Source: Vibrio maerlii
GTDB lineage: Bacteria > Pseudomonadota > Gammaproteobacteria > Enterobacterales > Vibrionaceae
Direction: 5' to 3'
Length of the DNA stretch: 64,000 nucleotides
Assembly (NCBI RefSeq): GCF_003415655.1
Contig: NZ_QRHC01000002.1
Span: forward strand, 62,008 to 126,007
In this document: in pieces, positions 9,978-18,281 of the stretch
Position numbering within the stretch: position 1 is the stretch's first letter
How the letters are laid out: each line of letters opens with the position of its first letter
The notes under the pieces: generated by a model
Databases searched by the model: none
Told to the model about the DNA's origin: nothing
The model's input: only the letters and a program-made list of their open reading frames with translations
Program-made: the position numbers and the translations under genes

Positions 9978-10002
9978 AACCGCCAGCTAAAAACTGACGG
10001 TT
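9978..10002 (-). terminator. Terminator after the 10.0-kb orphan gene
   Basis: AACCGCCAG/CTGACGGTT hairpin with one mismatch and a 7-base loop; on the minus strand it is followed by TTTTTG. It lies 30 bases downstream of the stop at 10033. Confidence 0.7.
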
Positions 10003-10032
10003 TGCTTCCAAATTCATCAACGAATTATGAAG

Positions 10033-10248
10033 TTAAGGGATAATTTCACCAATGGAGTAGAGTACCAACTCCTCAGGGTTCGAGCCTTCACCCAGAGATT
10101 GAATGTCCTCCCTTTCCTCTTTTAATTCTTGGATGACCTTCAGCGCCACATCTTGGTCAACATCGATGATTGTCTTCATTTCAGAGGCTGATACGCCATA
10201 AATAGTCTTGATCAGTAGCTCTTTAACTTTCTCTTTGTCTGTAGCCAT
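10033..10248 (-). CDS. Small hypothetical protein, 71 aa
   Basis: Acidic, helix-rich small protein without signal or membrane segment. No family recognised. The N-terminal half (KEKVKELLIKTIYGVSASEM) looks like a short helix-turn-helix or winged-helix core, which is only a structural guess. It has its own downstream terminator, which supports a real gene. It lies between a GNAT gene and a GST gene, all on the minus strand. Confidence 0.6.
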   Translation of the reverse strand: MATDKEKVKELLIKTIYGVSASEMKTIIDVDQDVALKVIQELKEEREDIQSLGEGSNPEELVLYSIGEIIP

Positions 10249-10310
10249 AAAATCTTACTCCATGTACTCATTCTTTTTGTAATCAATAAATCTTATAGCT
10301 TAATTAAAGG

Positions 10311-11039
10311 CTAACCGCAGCAAGATTGCGCAGCCTTTCCTTTGTTTGCAGTAGAGCATGAACTTGCTGGCTCACACTTCTCTTGGTTTCCCTGCGCTAG
10401 GTCACCTAGGTAAGTATTTTTAAGGTAGAAGCCGCTGAAGCGCTCTACAAAGTCTTCAGGAACCGTCTTTGCAGCAAGACCAGAATCAATGATAGCTTGC
10501 TGCCATTTCTGAACTTTAGGGAAGCCATCTAGCATGTCAAAACCCGATTCTTGTTTTATCACTGCCGAGCGGTGAAGCAGCGGTAACCAAGCAATATCAA
10601 CATTTGAAATGGAATCGCTTTTGAAGAATAGAGTGTCTCCCAACTGCTTTTCTGCTTTTGCAAACGACTTTTGCAAGTTGGCTAAACGTGTTTCAAACGT
10701 CTCTTTATCCTTTGAAGACATAGTGCCGCATTGAGGCATGTAATGTTTGCTCGCTTGGTAAGACCATGCACGGTCCAACGCTTTTTGCTCAGGGCTCACG
10801 TATTCAATTGGAGCGTATTTGTCATCCAAATACTCGACAATAGCATCTGATTCAAATAGCACGGTTTTATCTTCTGTCACCATTACTGGTACCTGACCAT
10901 TGGGTGAGATATCCAAGAACCATTGTGGTTTATTGCTTAGCTCAATGTACTCAATTTCAAATGGGATTTCTTTAGTCACTAGAGCCCCCATTACACGTTG
11001 TACAAATGGGCAGTTTTTAAAGCTAATCAATTTAATCAT
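10311..11039 (-). CDS. Glutathione S-transferase-like protein with Cys-rich C-terminal tail
   Basis: 242-residue GST-fold protein. The thioredoxin-like domain (about 1-78) carries a CPFVQR active-site motif and the cis-Pro segment NGQVPVM, as in omega/GSTO and glutathionyl-hydroquinone-type enzymes with catalytic Cys. A helical domain follows. I use ATG 11039, which has GGAG six bases upstream, rather than the 21-codon longer frame beginning at 11102. The last 20 residues are unusual: four cysteines (222, 228, 240, 241) ending SCCG, outside the normal GST fold. Role of the tail unknown (metal or redox binding would be a guess). Confidence 0.8.
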   Translation of the reverse strand: MIKLISFKNCPFVQRVMGALVTKEIPFEIEYIELSNKPQWFLDISPNGQVPVMVTEDKTVLFESDAIVEYLDDKYAPIEYVSPEQKALDRAWSYQASKHYMPQCGTMSSKDKETFETRLANLQKSFAKAEKQLGDTLFFKSDSISNVDIAWLPLLHRSAVIKQESGFDMLDGFPKVQKWQQAIIDSGLAAKTVPEDFVERFSGFYLKNTYLGDLAQGNQEKCEPASSCSTANKGKAAQSCCG

Positions 11040-11203
11040 TTTCGACTCCGTTGGTGTTTCAAACCTTGGCGACTGCTTCGCAACAAGGTCAATATTCTTC
11101 ATTTACACCTATAAGACGATGGACTGATTCAATGGACGATATTTATTTTCAATATTTTCGAATTAAATTTATTTGTTCATTTTTTCAATAAGTTAAAAAC
11201 AGA

Positions 11204-11229
11204 AACCCCACAACAATTGTCGTGGGGTT
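11204..11229 (-). terminator. Terminator of the lig operon
   Basis: Near-perfect hairpin AACCCCAC/GTGGGGTT; on the minus strand it is followed by TCTGTTTTT. It lies 27 bases downstream of the ligB stop. Confidence 0.8.
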
Positions 11230-11256
11230 CCGTATTAACCTTATTAATTTATCGTT

Positions 11257-12096
11257 CTAACGATTTTCGATAAGCATAGTTCCAGCTCCGGTGTTGGAGA
11301 TTGGTGCGTGGTAGCTGCTCTTGAGAACGTTGAGCTCACCTGTCAGTGCACCGCGCATACCAAGCCACATAATGAACTCAGCACCTTGTGCACCGCCCTG
11401 CTCGACCAGGTCATAGATAGAAAGCTTGGTTAATGTCTCAGGGTCAGAGATGAGTTTCTCCATGCAGTACAGGTCGAACTCTTTATTAATAAACCCTGCT
11501 CGCTCACCATCCAATTGGTGAGACAAACCACCGGTACCTAAAATCACAACGTTCAGGTCTTTATCGTAACTTTCAATGGCATCGCCAATGGCTTTGCCTA
11601 GGTCGAAGCAACGCTTTGGTGATGGCATAGGATGCTGCTCTACGTTGATACACACCGGGATCACCTTCATATGACCGTAGCTAAAGTTTGGCCACATAAG
11701 CTGCATCGGAACCGTTAAGCCGTGGTCAACCTTCATCTCCTGACAGATGGTGATATCAAATTCATTTTCCACTAACTGGTTACAGATGTGCCACGATAGT
11801 TCTGGATCACCTTGTATCTTAGGAATTGTGGGAATACCCCACCCTTCATCAGCATTCTTGTACGAGGGAGCGGCACCAATCGCAAAGGTGGGTTTCTTGT
11901 CGAGGAAGAACTCTAAGCCATGGTCGTTATAGAACACAACGGCGACATCTGGCTTTACTTCATCCAACCAATGATGAATGGGAGGGTAAGCATCAAACAG
12001 TGGCTTCCAATAGTCTGTTTGCTGAAGGTTATTCTCAATCGCTTTTCCGATTGAAGGAATGTGTGAAGTGGTGATCCCGCCAACAATCTTTGCCAT
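11257..12096 (-). CDS. ligB: Protocatechuate 4,5-dioxygenase beta (catalytic) subunit
   Basis: 279-residue class III extradiol dioxygenase subunit; with LigA it opens protocatechuate to 4-carboxy-2-hydroxymuconate-6-semialdehyde using Fe(II) and O2. The Fe ligands of the family align with His12 (TTSHIPS), His59 (YNDHG) and Glu240 (GAEFIMW), and the acid/base His with His193 (GLSHQLDG). Spacing agrees with the Sphingobium enzyme to within two residues. The gene follows ligA after two bases, so they are co-translated. Last gene of a five-gene operon and followed by a strong terminator. A gallate or other protocatechuate-like substrate cannot be excluded. Confidence 0.95.
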   Translation of the reverse strand: MAKIVGGITTSHIPSIGKAIENNLQQTDYWKPLFDAYPPIHHWLDEVKPDVAVVFYNDHGLEFFLDKKPTFAIGAAPSYKNADEGWGIPTIPKIQGDPELSWHICNQLVENEFDITICQEMKVDHGLTVPMQLMWPNFSYGHMKVIPVCINVEQHPMPSPKRCFDLGKAIGDAIESYDKDLNVVILGTGGLSHQLDGERAGFINKEFDLYCMEKLISDPETLTKLSIYDLVEQGGAQGAEFIMWLGMRGALTGELNVLKSSYHAPISNTGAGTMLIENR

Positions 12097-12098
12097 AA

Positions 12099-12449
12099 CT
12101 ATTTCCCTGCCTCTACCAACATTTGTTTGAATTCTTCTACTGTCATACCTGTTTGCATCGCACCGATGTCTTGCATATTAAGACCTAACATACCGACAAA
12201 CTTCGCTAGATAATAAATACTGCCACCCTGCTCAATTAGGCCCAGCACATCACGTTCACGAATCGCTGTTTTCTGCGCTTCTGTAAGGCCGAATTTGTCG
12301 CAATAAGCCATTTCATCAGCTGAAAACTCATCTCGACCCGCTTTCTCATTGAGCGTGTGACACATCTTGTTGAGTCCATAGCCCTTGCGCGCCATAGTGC
12401 CGTCAAACATGGTTGTACCTGGGATCGGTTTATTATTTAAGTAAGACAT
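12099..12449 (-). CDS. ligA: Protocatechuate 4,5-dioxygenase alpha subunit
   Basis: 116-residue small helical subunit that caps the LigB active site. Recognised by the PIPGTTMFDG start, the AYCDKFGLTEAQK segment and the conserved GGSIYYLAK block. Length is normal for stand-alone LigA (in some relatives alpha and beta are fused). It begins immediately after the ligI stop and ends two bases before ligB. Confidence 0.93.
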   Translation of the reverse strand: MSYLNNKPIPGTTMFDGTMARKGYGLNKMCHTLNEKAGRDEFSADEMAYCDKFGLTEAQKTAIRERDVLGLIEQGGSIYYLAKFVGMLGLNMQDIGAMQTGMTVEEFKQMLVEAGK

Positions 12450-13328
12450 TTACACACTCTCCGGCCAATAAAGTTTCATAGGATTAGTAACAAGTAGCGC
12501 CTGCTGCAGCTCTGGGGTCGCTGCAATTTTTGGAATCACATCCACCAAGTGACCATCATCTGGCGTGTGAGATTTCATATTTGGATGTGGCCAATCGGTG
12601 CCCCATAGCACGCGCTCGGGAAATAGCTCCACCAGCGTCTTCGCAAATGGCACCACATCTGAGTAATCAGGCGGAGTTTGAGTTAAACGCTCTGGGCAGC
12701 TCACTTTGCACCAAATGTCTGGGTTGCGCTCCATTAGCGAGATGAACTTGCCAAATTCTTGGCTATCAACCCCTTTAGTCACATCTGGGCGCCCCATATG
12801 ATCGATAACCACGGTCATGTTGAGCTCTTCTAGAAATGGAGTGACGTCATCGAGATCTTGAGCTTCGAAATAAACCACAACATGCCAGCCTAATGGGCGA
12901 ATCTTTTCAGCAATCGCTTTTAACTTTTTAACCGGAACGGTATCAACTAAGCGCTTAACGAAATTAAAACGAACACCGCGAACACCGGCTTTATCCATCA
13001 ATTGAAGTTCTTCATCGGTCACGGTTTCATCCACAAAAGCAATGCCTCGGGCAAGCTCACCGGCCGTTTCTAATGCATCTACCAGCGCTCGGTTATCCGT
13101 GCTATGGCACGATGCTTGAACAATGACGTTACGACTAAAGCCAAGGTAATCACGCAGTGCGAATAGCTGCTCTTTTGATGCATCACATGGCGTGTACTTA
13201 CGAGCTGGCGAGTAAGGAAACTTCGCCGCTGGGCCAAACACGTGACAATGGCTGTCTACTGCACCTTCAGGCACAACAAACGTTGGTTTACTCGGATTAG
13301 GGTGAAAGGGTAGGTAATCAGCGTCCAT
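12450..13328 (-). CDS. ligI: 2-pyrone-4,6-dicarboxylate hydrolase
   Basis: 292-residue member of the amidohydrolase superfamily (COG3618) that hydrolyses pyrone-dicarboxylate to 4-oxalomesaconate. Expected active-site residues are present: Asp25-X-His27-X-His29 (DSHCH), His177 (VIDHMGRPD) and Asp245 (WGTDWPHPN). LigI is known to work without a divalent metal. The start abuts the ligA frame directly downstream in the operon. Identification rests on these motifs plus the surrounding lig genes. Confidence 0.93.
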   Translation of the reverse strand: MDADYLPFHPNPSKPTFVVPEGAVDSHCHVFGPAAKFPYSPARKYTPCDASKEQLFALRDYLGFSRNVIVQASCHSTDNRALVDALETAGELARGIAFVDETVTDEELQLMDKAGVRGVRFNFVKRLVDTVPVKKLKAIAEKIRPLGWHVVVYFEAQDLDDVTPFLEELNMTVVIDHMGRPDVTKGVDSQEFGKFISLMERNPDIWCKVSCPERLTQTPPDYSDVVPFAKTLVELFPERVLWGTDWPHPNMKSHTPDDGHLVDVIPKIAATPELQQALLVTNPMKLYWPESV

Positions 13329-13354
13329 TCTTCTTCCTTGTTATTTTTATCAGG

Positions 13355-14422
13355 CTATCGTCCAAACACTTCCCCATCAAACAGCTTGCGCGCTGTTCGA
13401 AGGATAGCTGCGGACTTCACTTTATTCTCTTCAACATCTAACACCACACTCATCTTGCCAATCGGGTGTTCAACATCGATTTGTATTTTTTGTTGTAGAT
13501 CTACGCTCGCAAGTTCACTAGCGGGCGCATTCGGTAGAATACATGCACTCGCGACACTCACCGCACCGAGTACACCAATAGAGGCATGGCAACGATGAGG
13601 GATAAAGGTTCGAGTAGAGATACCACCGCCGTATTGCGGCTCACTGACCAATGACATCTTCGGGACGGACAGTTCCGACACATCACCGAGATCCATCAAT
13701 GGTCCCGCTTGCAAGCGAATCGACTCTAGACGCTGTTTCAGCTCTATATTTGCATCAAGTTGCTCGCGAGATTCGTCACCCGTCAGTTCAAAGTCTTGGG
13801 CTCTCAGAACAACGACAGGCATACCATTATCAATCAATGTCACTTCAACGCCATCGATCACATCTTTTTCATTCCCCGTTGGAAGCAATGCCCCACATGT
13901 GGAACCGGCGGTATCTTCAAAGCAAACGGCAATTGGGGCTGCAGTATTCGGTACACCGTCTATCTGACAGTTTCCTCGATAATCAACTTCACCATTGGGG
14001 GTTTGCACGGTCACGGTTGCGACTTGTTGCGTGTTCTCCATAAAGATTCGCACTGAGGTTTCCCCCTCTTGTGCTTTAACCAATCCACGCTCTATCGCGA
14101 AAGGTGCAACGCCAGCTAAAATGTTGCCACAGTTTTGCTTACTACTCACGAGAGCTTGGTCAACAAATACTTGTTGAAATAAGTAGTCGACATCGACGCC
14201 TTCACGTTTTGAAGATTCGACAATCGCAACCTTAGACGTCAGTGGATCTGCGCCACCAATACCATCTATTTGTCGAGCATCGGGTGTGCCCATGATAGAC
14301 AGCAAAAACGCTTCTCTTTGCTGCTCATCAGAAGGCAAATCTTGGCGAAGGAAATAGGCCCCTTTTGAAGTGCCTGAACGCATCCACATGCATTTCGCAC
14401 TTAGCGGCTTAGTACTAGACAT
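13355..14422 (-). CDS. ligU: 4-oxalomesaconate tautomerase (PrpF family)
   Basis: 355-residue protein of the PrpF/DAP-epimerase-like fold. The N-terminal [17 protein letters not shown] and the [14 protein letters not shown] block are hallmarks; a second half-motif is near [14 protein letters not shown]. In 4,5-cleavage pathways this family (GalD/LigU) shifts the double bond of 4-oxalomesaconate before hydration. A plain PrpF (2-methylaconitate isomerase) is excluded mainly by context: it overlaps the ligK stop by 8 bases and precedes ligI. Confidence 0.88.
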   Translation of the reverse strand: MSSTKPLSAKCMWMRSGTSKGAYFLRQDLPSDEQQREAFLLSIMGTPDARQIDGIGGADPLTSKVAIVESSKREGVDVDYLFQQVFVDQALVSSKQNCGNILAGVAPFAIERGLVKAQEGETSVRIFMENTQQVATVTVQTPNGEVDYRGNCQIDGVPNTAAPIAVCFEDTAGSTCGALLPTGNEKDVIDGVEVTLIDNGMPVVVLRAQDFELTGDESREQLDANIELKQRLESIRLQAGPLMDLGDVSELSVPKMSLVSEPQYGGGISTRTFIPHRCHASIGVLGAVSVASACILPNAPASELASVDLQQKIQIDVEHPIGKMSVVLDVEENKVKSAAILRTARKLFDGEVFGR

Positions 14423-15092
14423 ACTTCAAACCTTTCTCAGCAAGACGTTCACGCATTTGGTAGATGTCGAGACCCAGCTCTCCATTCGCTAGGCGAACAC
14501 GTTTGGCTTCTTCGCGTTCTATGCGAGCCAGTGATTCATGAAGAACTTCTTCTGCTTCTTCGCGACGAACCACCACCACCCCATCTTCATCTGCTACCAT
14601 GATGTCACCAGGGTAAATCAACGCACCCGCACAGTTCATTGGTACGTTGACAGAACCTAACGTTTCTTTAATCGTGCCTTCACTAAATACGGCTTTAGAC
14701 CACACTGGGAAATTCATCTCACGCAGGTCACGAGTATCACGGACACCACCTTCGATAATTAACCCCACCACACCTCGAGCTTGAGCGGATGTAGCAAGTA
14801 GGTCACCGAAATATCCATGATTTGATGGAGAGGTTGGCGCAAAAACTAAGAAATCCCCTTCTTTGGCTTGTTCAATTGCAACGTGCATCATCCAGTTATC
14901 ACCCGCAGCCCCTGAAATGGTTAGCGCTGAGCCCGCCACTGCATCACCCTGAAAGATTGGACGCATGTAGTGCGCTAACAACCCTTTGCGACCTTGCGCT
15001 TCATGGATAGTTGCGACACCGCATTGGCGTAAGCCTTCGACCAATTCCTTGTCTGCACGTTTGATGTTCTGAACGACTACGTTGTTTTCCAT
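14415..15092 (-). CDS. ligK: 4-carboxy-4-hydroxy-2-oxoadipate aldolase (RraA-like)
   Basis: 225-residue class II-type pyruvate aldolase of the RraA-like fold; splits 4-carboxy-4-hydroxy-2-oxoadipate to pyruvate and oxaloacetate. The active-site loop [12 protein letters not shown] provides the catalytic Arg and metal-binding Asp; [16 protein letters not shown] is the other signature. First gene of the operon ligK-ligU-ligI-ligA-ligB. RraA itself (RNase E inhibitor) is shorter and would not sit here. Confidence 0.92.
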   Translation of the reverse strand: MENNVVVQNIKRADKELVEGLRQCGVATIHEAQGRKGLLAHYMRPIFQGDAVAGSALTISGAAGDNWMMHVAIEQAKEGDFLVFAPTSPSNHGYFGDLLATSAQARGVVGLIIEGGVRDTRDLREMNFPVWSKAVFSEGTIKETLGSVNVPMNCAGALIYPGDIMVADEDGVVVVRREEAEEVLHESLARIEREEAKRVRLANGELGLDIYQMRERLAEKGLKYV

Positions 15093-15446
15093 TAGGATTC
15101 CCTTCTTCAGCTTTTAAGCGACTAAACACGCCATGACCCATTATTCAAACAACGTTGGTTGCTTTCTGTCAGCTCGAGACCTCTGACGGTCGCTTTGAGC
15201 TATCATTTATCGTTGTTCTTGGTAGATGCAACTACTCTACGACTATGCGCATCAACGCGATATTTCAATTATTTCTCACGGTATAAGTTTTTGAGATAGG
15301 CAACGCAATAACACCTCACAAGCTGAGTGGCGCAAGCCCCGAATATTCTAGATTCTTCAAAAATTGAATGGGTGTTAAAAAAAAACAATTATCGTCAGAA
15401 AAAAGCATTTGGTAGCGTGAGAACAAATAACGATAAGGAATGAACC
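15093..15446. promoter_or_regulatory. Divergent control region, lig operon / quinate genes
   Basis: 354 bases between ligK (minus) and the AroE-like gene (plus). It should hold both promoters. A loose inverted pair ATTC/GAAT around 15351-15369 could be a LysR-type site but is weak. AAGGA just before 15447 is the ribosome site of the plus gene. Nothing else recognised. Confidence 0.5.
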
Positions 15447-16286
15447 ATGATTCAATGCCGACTAATAGGACAGAACATCCAACGTTCTCAATCTCCAGCT
15501 TTCCATAACGAACTCGCCGCCAAGCTATCCATCGAACTCAACTACGAGCTTGATGAGTTCAACACGAACTGCACAAAGACTTTGACTCAACATGCTTATC
15601 AATTATTTGAAGATGAAATAGATTCGGCCAACGTCACCTACCCATATAAAGAGCAGATACTGAACGTCGCGGATAAAGTTGATCATTCTGCTGAAAGAGT
15701 GGGTGCGGCAAACACCTTAGTAAAAGAACATGGAAAAATCGTCGCTTACAACACCGACTACAGTGGCTTTATAACGGCATTCAAACAATTCGGCCAATCA
15801 AGCCCTGGGAACGTGGTGTTGCTCGGTTGTGGTGGCGTTGGAAAGGCAATCTGTTTCTCGCTTGCCGATCTTCAAGCGACACATATCGCAATATATGACC
15901 GAGATCTAACTAAAATGAATAGCTTGGCAACACGTCTTGCTGAAGCAGGCATTGATGTCATATGTTTGAAGGATTCTGAATTAGAACAATATGTTAACAA
16001 AGCTGACGGTGTATTGAATTGCACGCCTGTAGGGCACTATCAAACACCCGGCTGCCCAATCAATCCAAAATGGCTAAAGGCACAAAAGTGGGTCTTCGAT
16101 GCCGTCTATATCCCACATGAAACAGAATTTATCTTGGCCGCTCAAAATCAATCGATTGATTGTTTGAGTGGTTTCGAGCTCTTTTTCCATCAAGCGAACG
16201 ACGCCTTTACTCTATTTACTGGTATCAAGGCTTCAAGTGCTGAACTCAACAACTTTAAACAAATACAGCTTGCTAAATTACGTTAA
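15447..16286 (+). CDS. Quinate/shikimate dehydrogenase (AroE/YdiB family)
   Basis: 279-residue AroE-fold dehydrogenase. SQSPAFHN binds the substrate carboxylate, Lys in NVTYPYKE and Asp in NTDYSGF form the catalytic pair, and GCGGVGKA is the dinucleotide loop. After the second strand the sequence reads YDRDLTK. Biosynthetic NADP-dependent AroE usually has an Asn-Arg-Ser/Thr clamp there; an Asp favours NAD. With aroQ directly downstream and quiC nearby, a catabolic NAD-dependent quinate or shikimate oxidation is the best reading. A biosynthetic AroE is less likely but not excluded. Confidence 0.85.
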   Translation: MIQCRLIGQNIQRSQSPAFHNELAAKLSIELNYELDEFNTNCTKTLTQHAYQLFEDEIDSANVTYPYKEQILNVADKVDHSAERVGAANTLVKEHGKIVAYNTDYSGFITAFKQFGQSSPGNVVLLGCGGVGKAICFSLADLQATHIAIYDRDLTKMNSLATRLAEAGIDVICLKDSELEQYVNKADGVLNCTPVGHYQTPGCPINPKWLKAQKWVFDAVYIPHETEFILAAQNQSIDCLSGFELFFHQANDAFTLFTGIKASSAELNNFKQIQLAKLR

Positions 16287-16300
16287 GGACAACAGAAACA

Positions 16301-16744
16301 ATGAAAAAGCTCTTAATACTCAACGGACCAAACCTAAACCTACTCGGCACGCGCGAGCCGCAACAATATGGCTACGAGACTCTACAAGATGTTGAAGATA
16401 ACTGTCGCCGCGTTGCTGCAGAATACGGTTATGACGTGGAGTGTTTTCAAAGCAACACTGAGGGCAGCTTGATTGATGCCATTCACGAAGCGGGCCGCTC
16501 ATTCAATCAAGGAGAATGTGCCGGTGTCGTATTTAACCCAGGAGCATACACACACACGTCTATTGCTCTCCACGATGCAATCAAAGGCGTTGAAGTGCCG
16601 GTCATCGAGGTTCATATTTCTAATGTTCATGCGCGTGAATCTTTCCGTCACCACTCTTACATCTCTCCAGTGGCAGCAGGAACCATAATTGGAATGGGTA
16701 CTAAAGGCTATAAACTGGCGATTGATTTCTTACTCGAAAAATAA
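16301..16744 (+). CDS. aroQ: Type II 3-dehydroquinate dehydratase
   Basis: 147-residue enzyme converting 3-dehydroquinate to 3-dehydroshikimate, dodecameric in the family. LNGPNLNLLGTREPQQYG carries the flexible lid with catalytic Arg and Tyr; EVHISNVHARESFRHHSY contains the substrate-binding Ser and catalytic His. Fourteen bases after the dehydrogenase and so in one operon, where it most likely serves quinate breakdown. Vibrios commonly carry another housekeeping aroQ next to accB, so this could be a second, catabolic copy. Confidence 0.93.
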   Translation: MKKLLILNGPNLNLLGTREPQQYGYETLQDVEDNCRRVAAEYGYDVECFQSNTEGSLIDAIHEAGRSFNQGECAGVVFNPGAYTHTSIALHDAIKGVEVPVIEVHISNVHARESFRHHSYISPVAAGTIIGMGTKGYKLAIDFLLEK

Positions 16745-16765
16745 CGTCACTCAAAGTGAATAGTT

Positions 16766-16788
16766 AAAAGGGGCACAACGCCCCTTTT
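16766..16788. terminator. Bidirectional terminator, aroQ / metallo-hydrolase
   Basis: Perfect AAAAGGGGC/GCCCCTTTT stem with a 5-base loop. The A/T-rich arm ends give a T-run on both strands, fitting its place between convergent genes. Confidence 0.85.
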
Positions 16789-16802
16789 CTGTGTTCGTGC
16801 TC

Positions 16803-17702
16803 TTAGAATCTATCCAAGTCATTGCCGAGAATGACTTCTCCCGGATAGTTAGCCTGTACCTCCCCGAGTACGCTGTCGATAGGTGCTGAATAATGCAAGA
16901 TGTGACTCAACACCAATTTCTTCGGTTTCGCTTTACTCGCAATATCCGCCAGTTCAGAGGTTAATGTGTGACTGGTCGAGTGGTAGTTCTGCCAGAACTC
17001 AGGAAGCTTAGATAGCCCCTGCTCGCTAATCACCTCATGAACTAACACATCTGCCCCCTTGGCGATATCCACCATACGCTCTGAGTAAGCGGTGTCGCCA
17101 CTAATGACCACCACTTTGTCCTCTGTCGTTACGCGATAAGCAAATGCTGGTCGAATATCGCCATGAGGAACGCGGAAAGCTTCAATTTTTACCTTATCAT
17201 TCTCGTAGGCTACCGTATCTTCCACGTACTCCTTGACGTTCACTTGGTAGAAGGTTGGGTTCTTAACTGGCTGTTTTCCTGAAGTACGCAATCGAATATC
17301 TACTGACACCATATCGTAGTACCCGTTGATGAACTTCTCGGTTCCCACAGGTCCATATAGTGACAGCTTCTCATCGCGTCGCCACCAATACGTGGCCGCG
17401 AGCTCAGAAGCATCTAGGATATGATCGCTGTGCAAATGGGTAATAAACACATGTTTTATGTTGGTTGGATAAAGAGCGTCTAACTGATATTTCTCTGCGG
17501 CTTCTATCGCGCGTTGTACCATACCGCCACCAGCATCAAAGATGTATGCCTCGCCATCAACAATGACCGCGGTTGAAGGCCCACTTCTATCGGGGTCTGG
17601 CACCGGAGTTCCAGTTCCTAGTAGCAAGACTTCAGTTTCAGCAAGTGCGGACGTTGAAACGAGAAGCGCCAATACTGCGCTTTTCATCATTGATTTTATC
17701 AT
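16803..17702 (-). CDS. Secreted metallo-beta-lactamase-fold hydrolase
   Basis: 299-residue protein with a signal peptide (residues 1-21, ending ALAE). The metal motif THLHSDH lies about residues 88-94; later ligands fit HGDIRPAFAY, SGDTAYSE and the terminal SHILHYS. The order resembles RNase Z/arylsulfatase-like or ElaC-type MBL proteins, but the leader puts it in the periplasm, so tRNA processing is ruled out. Substrate unknown; a lactone or ester linked to the aromatic substrates would be a guess. It lies downstream of the TRAP-hemerythrin operon on the same strand, separated by a hairpin. Confidence 0.85.
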   Translation of the reverse strand: MIKSMMKSAVLALLVSTSALAETEVLLLGTGTPVPDPDRSGPSTAVIVDGEAYIFDAGGGMVQRAIEAAEKYQLDALYPTNIKHVFITHLHSDHILDASELAATYWWRRDEKLSLYGPVGTEKFINGYYDMVSVDIRLRTSGKQPVKNPTFYQVNVKEYVEDTVAYENDKVKIEAFRVPHGDIRPAFAYRVTTEDKVVVISGDTAYSERMVDIAKGADVLVHEVISEQGLSKLPEFWQNYHSTSHTLTSELADIASKAKPKKLVLSHILHYSAPIDSVLGEVQANYPGEVILGNDLDRF

Positions 17703-17800
17703 TGGTATTTCCTTATTTTCTGATAAGAACCTATCGCCTCTTTGGGCTTTTATTTTGTGGTTCGAGCGTTTTGTTAGGCTTAAATTTCAGATAAAAGAAA

Positions 17801-17833
17801 CCCAGCCTTTGCCACACGGAGCAAAAGCTAGGG
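17801..17833 (-). terminator. Terminator of the TRAP-hemerythrin operon
   Basis: Imperfect inverted repeat CCC-AGC-TTTGC / GCAAA-GCT-GGG; on the minus strand followed by TTTCTTTTATC. It lies 28 bases after the hemerythrin stop. Confidence 0.6.
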
Positions 17834-17861
17834 TGAAAGAAAATATATAAAAAGGATTGGG

Positions 17862-18269
17862 TTAGCTGGCTTGCTTTTGTTCGAGGATAAAGTCTCGATA
17901 CTTCATATCTTCTTGCAAGATATGCTCTCTTAACCAGCGTTGTAGGTAGCTATTCACCGCATCCCCAACAACAAATGGGCTCTGAGGAAAACGGGCATAC
18001 ATCTTCCGTATCGTCGTTAGCCATTCAACAAACTCCTCATGTTGAGCGAGATGCGCTTCAACACCAGGAAAGTCGAACTTACGCATGTGTTCTTCTTCTT
18101 TTGAGAAGTGCTCTTCGGTATAGCGCGCCAACTGGTGAAGAATATTATTGATGTAGCCGTGAGTCATGCTCGCGTTGCTCAAATCATTGATCAATTCAAA
18201 CAATCCAATGTGGTCATCATCAATGCCTTGATCACCAACGCTGAGGTCATCAGTCCATAAAGCAGTCAT
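17862..18269 (-). CDS. Bacteriohemerythrin (O2-binding di-iron protein)
   Basis: 135-residue single-domain hemerythrin. The di-iron ligands are recognisable: His20 (DDDHIGLF), His54 and Glu58 (EEHFSKEEEH), His73 and His77 (VEAHLAQHEEF), then His and Asp of the REHILQEDMKYRD helix. The N-terminal W-T-D-D-LSVGDQGID is typical. It follows dctM after 12 bases, so it is part of the TRAP operon. Hemerythrins bind or buffer O2. Three O2-using enzymes are encoded nearby (LigAB and PobA), so local O2 supply or sensing is a possible role; this is inference. Confidence 0.92.
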   Translation of the reverse strand: MTALWTDDLSVGDQGIDDDHIGLFELINDLSNASMTHGYINNILHQLARYTEEHFSKEEEHMRKFDFPGVEAHLAQHEEFVEWLTTIRKMYARFPQSPFVVGDAVNSYLQRWLREHILQEDMKYRDFILEQKQAS

Positions 18270-18281
18270 GGTGTGATACTC

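Noticed and set aside
16803..17702. Metallo-hydrolase as RNase Z
   Set aside because: A clear signal peptide sends it out of the cytoplasm.
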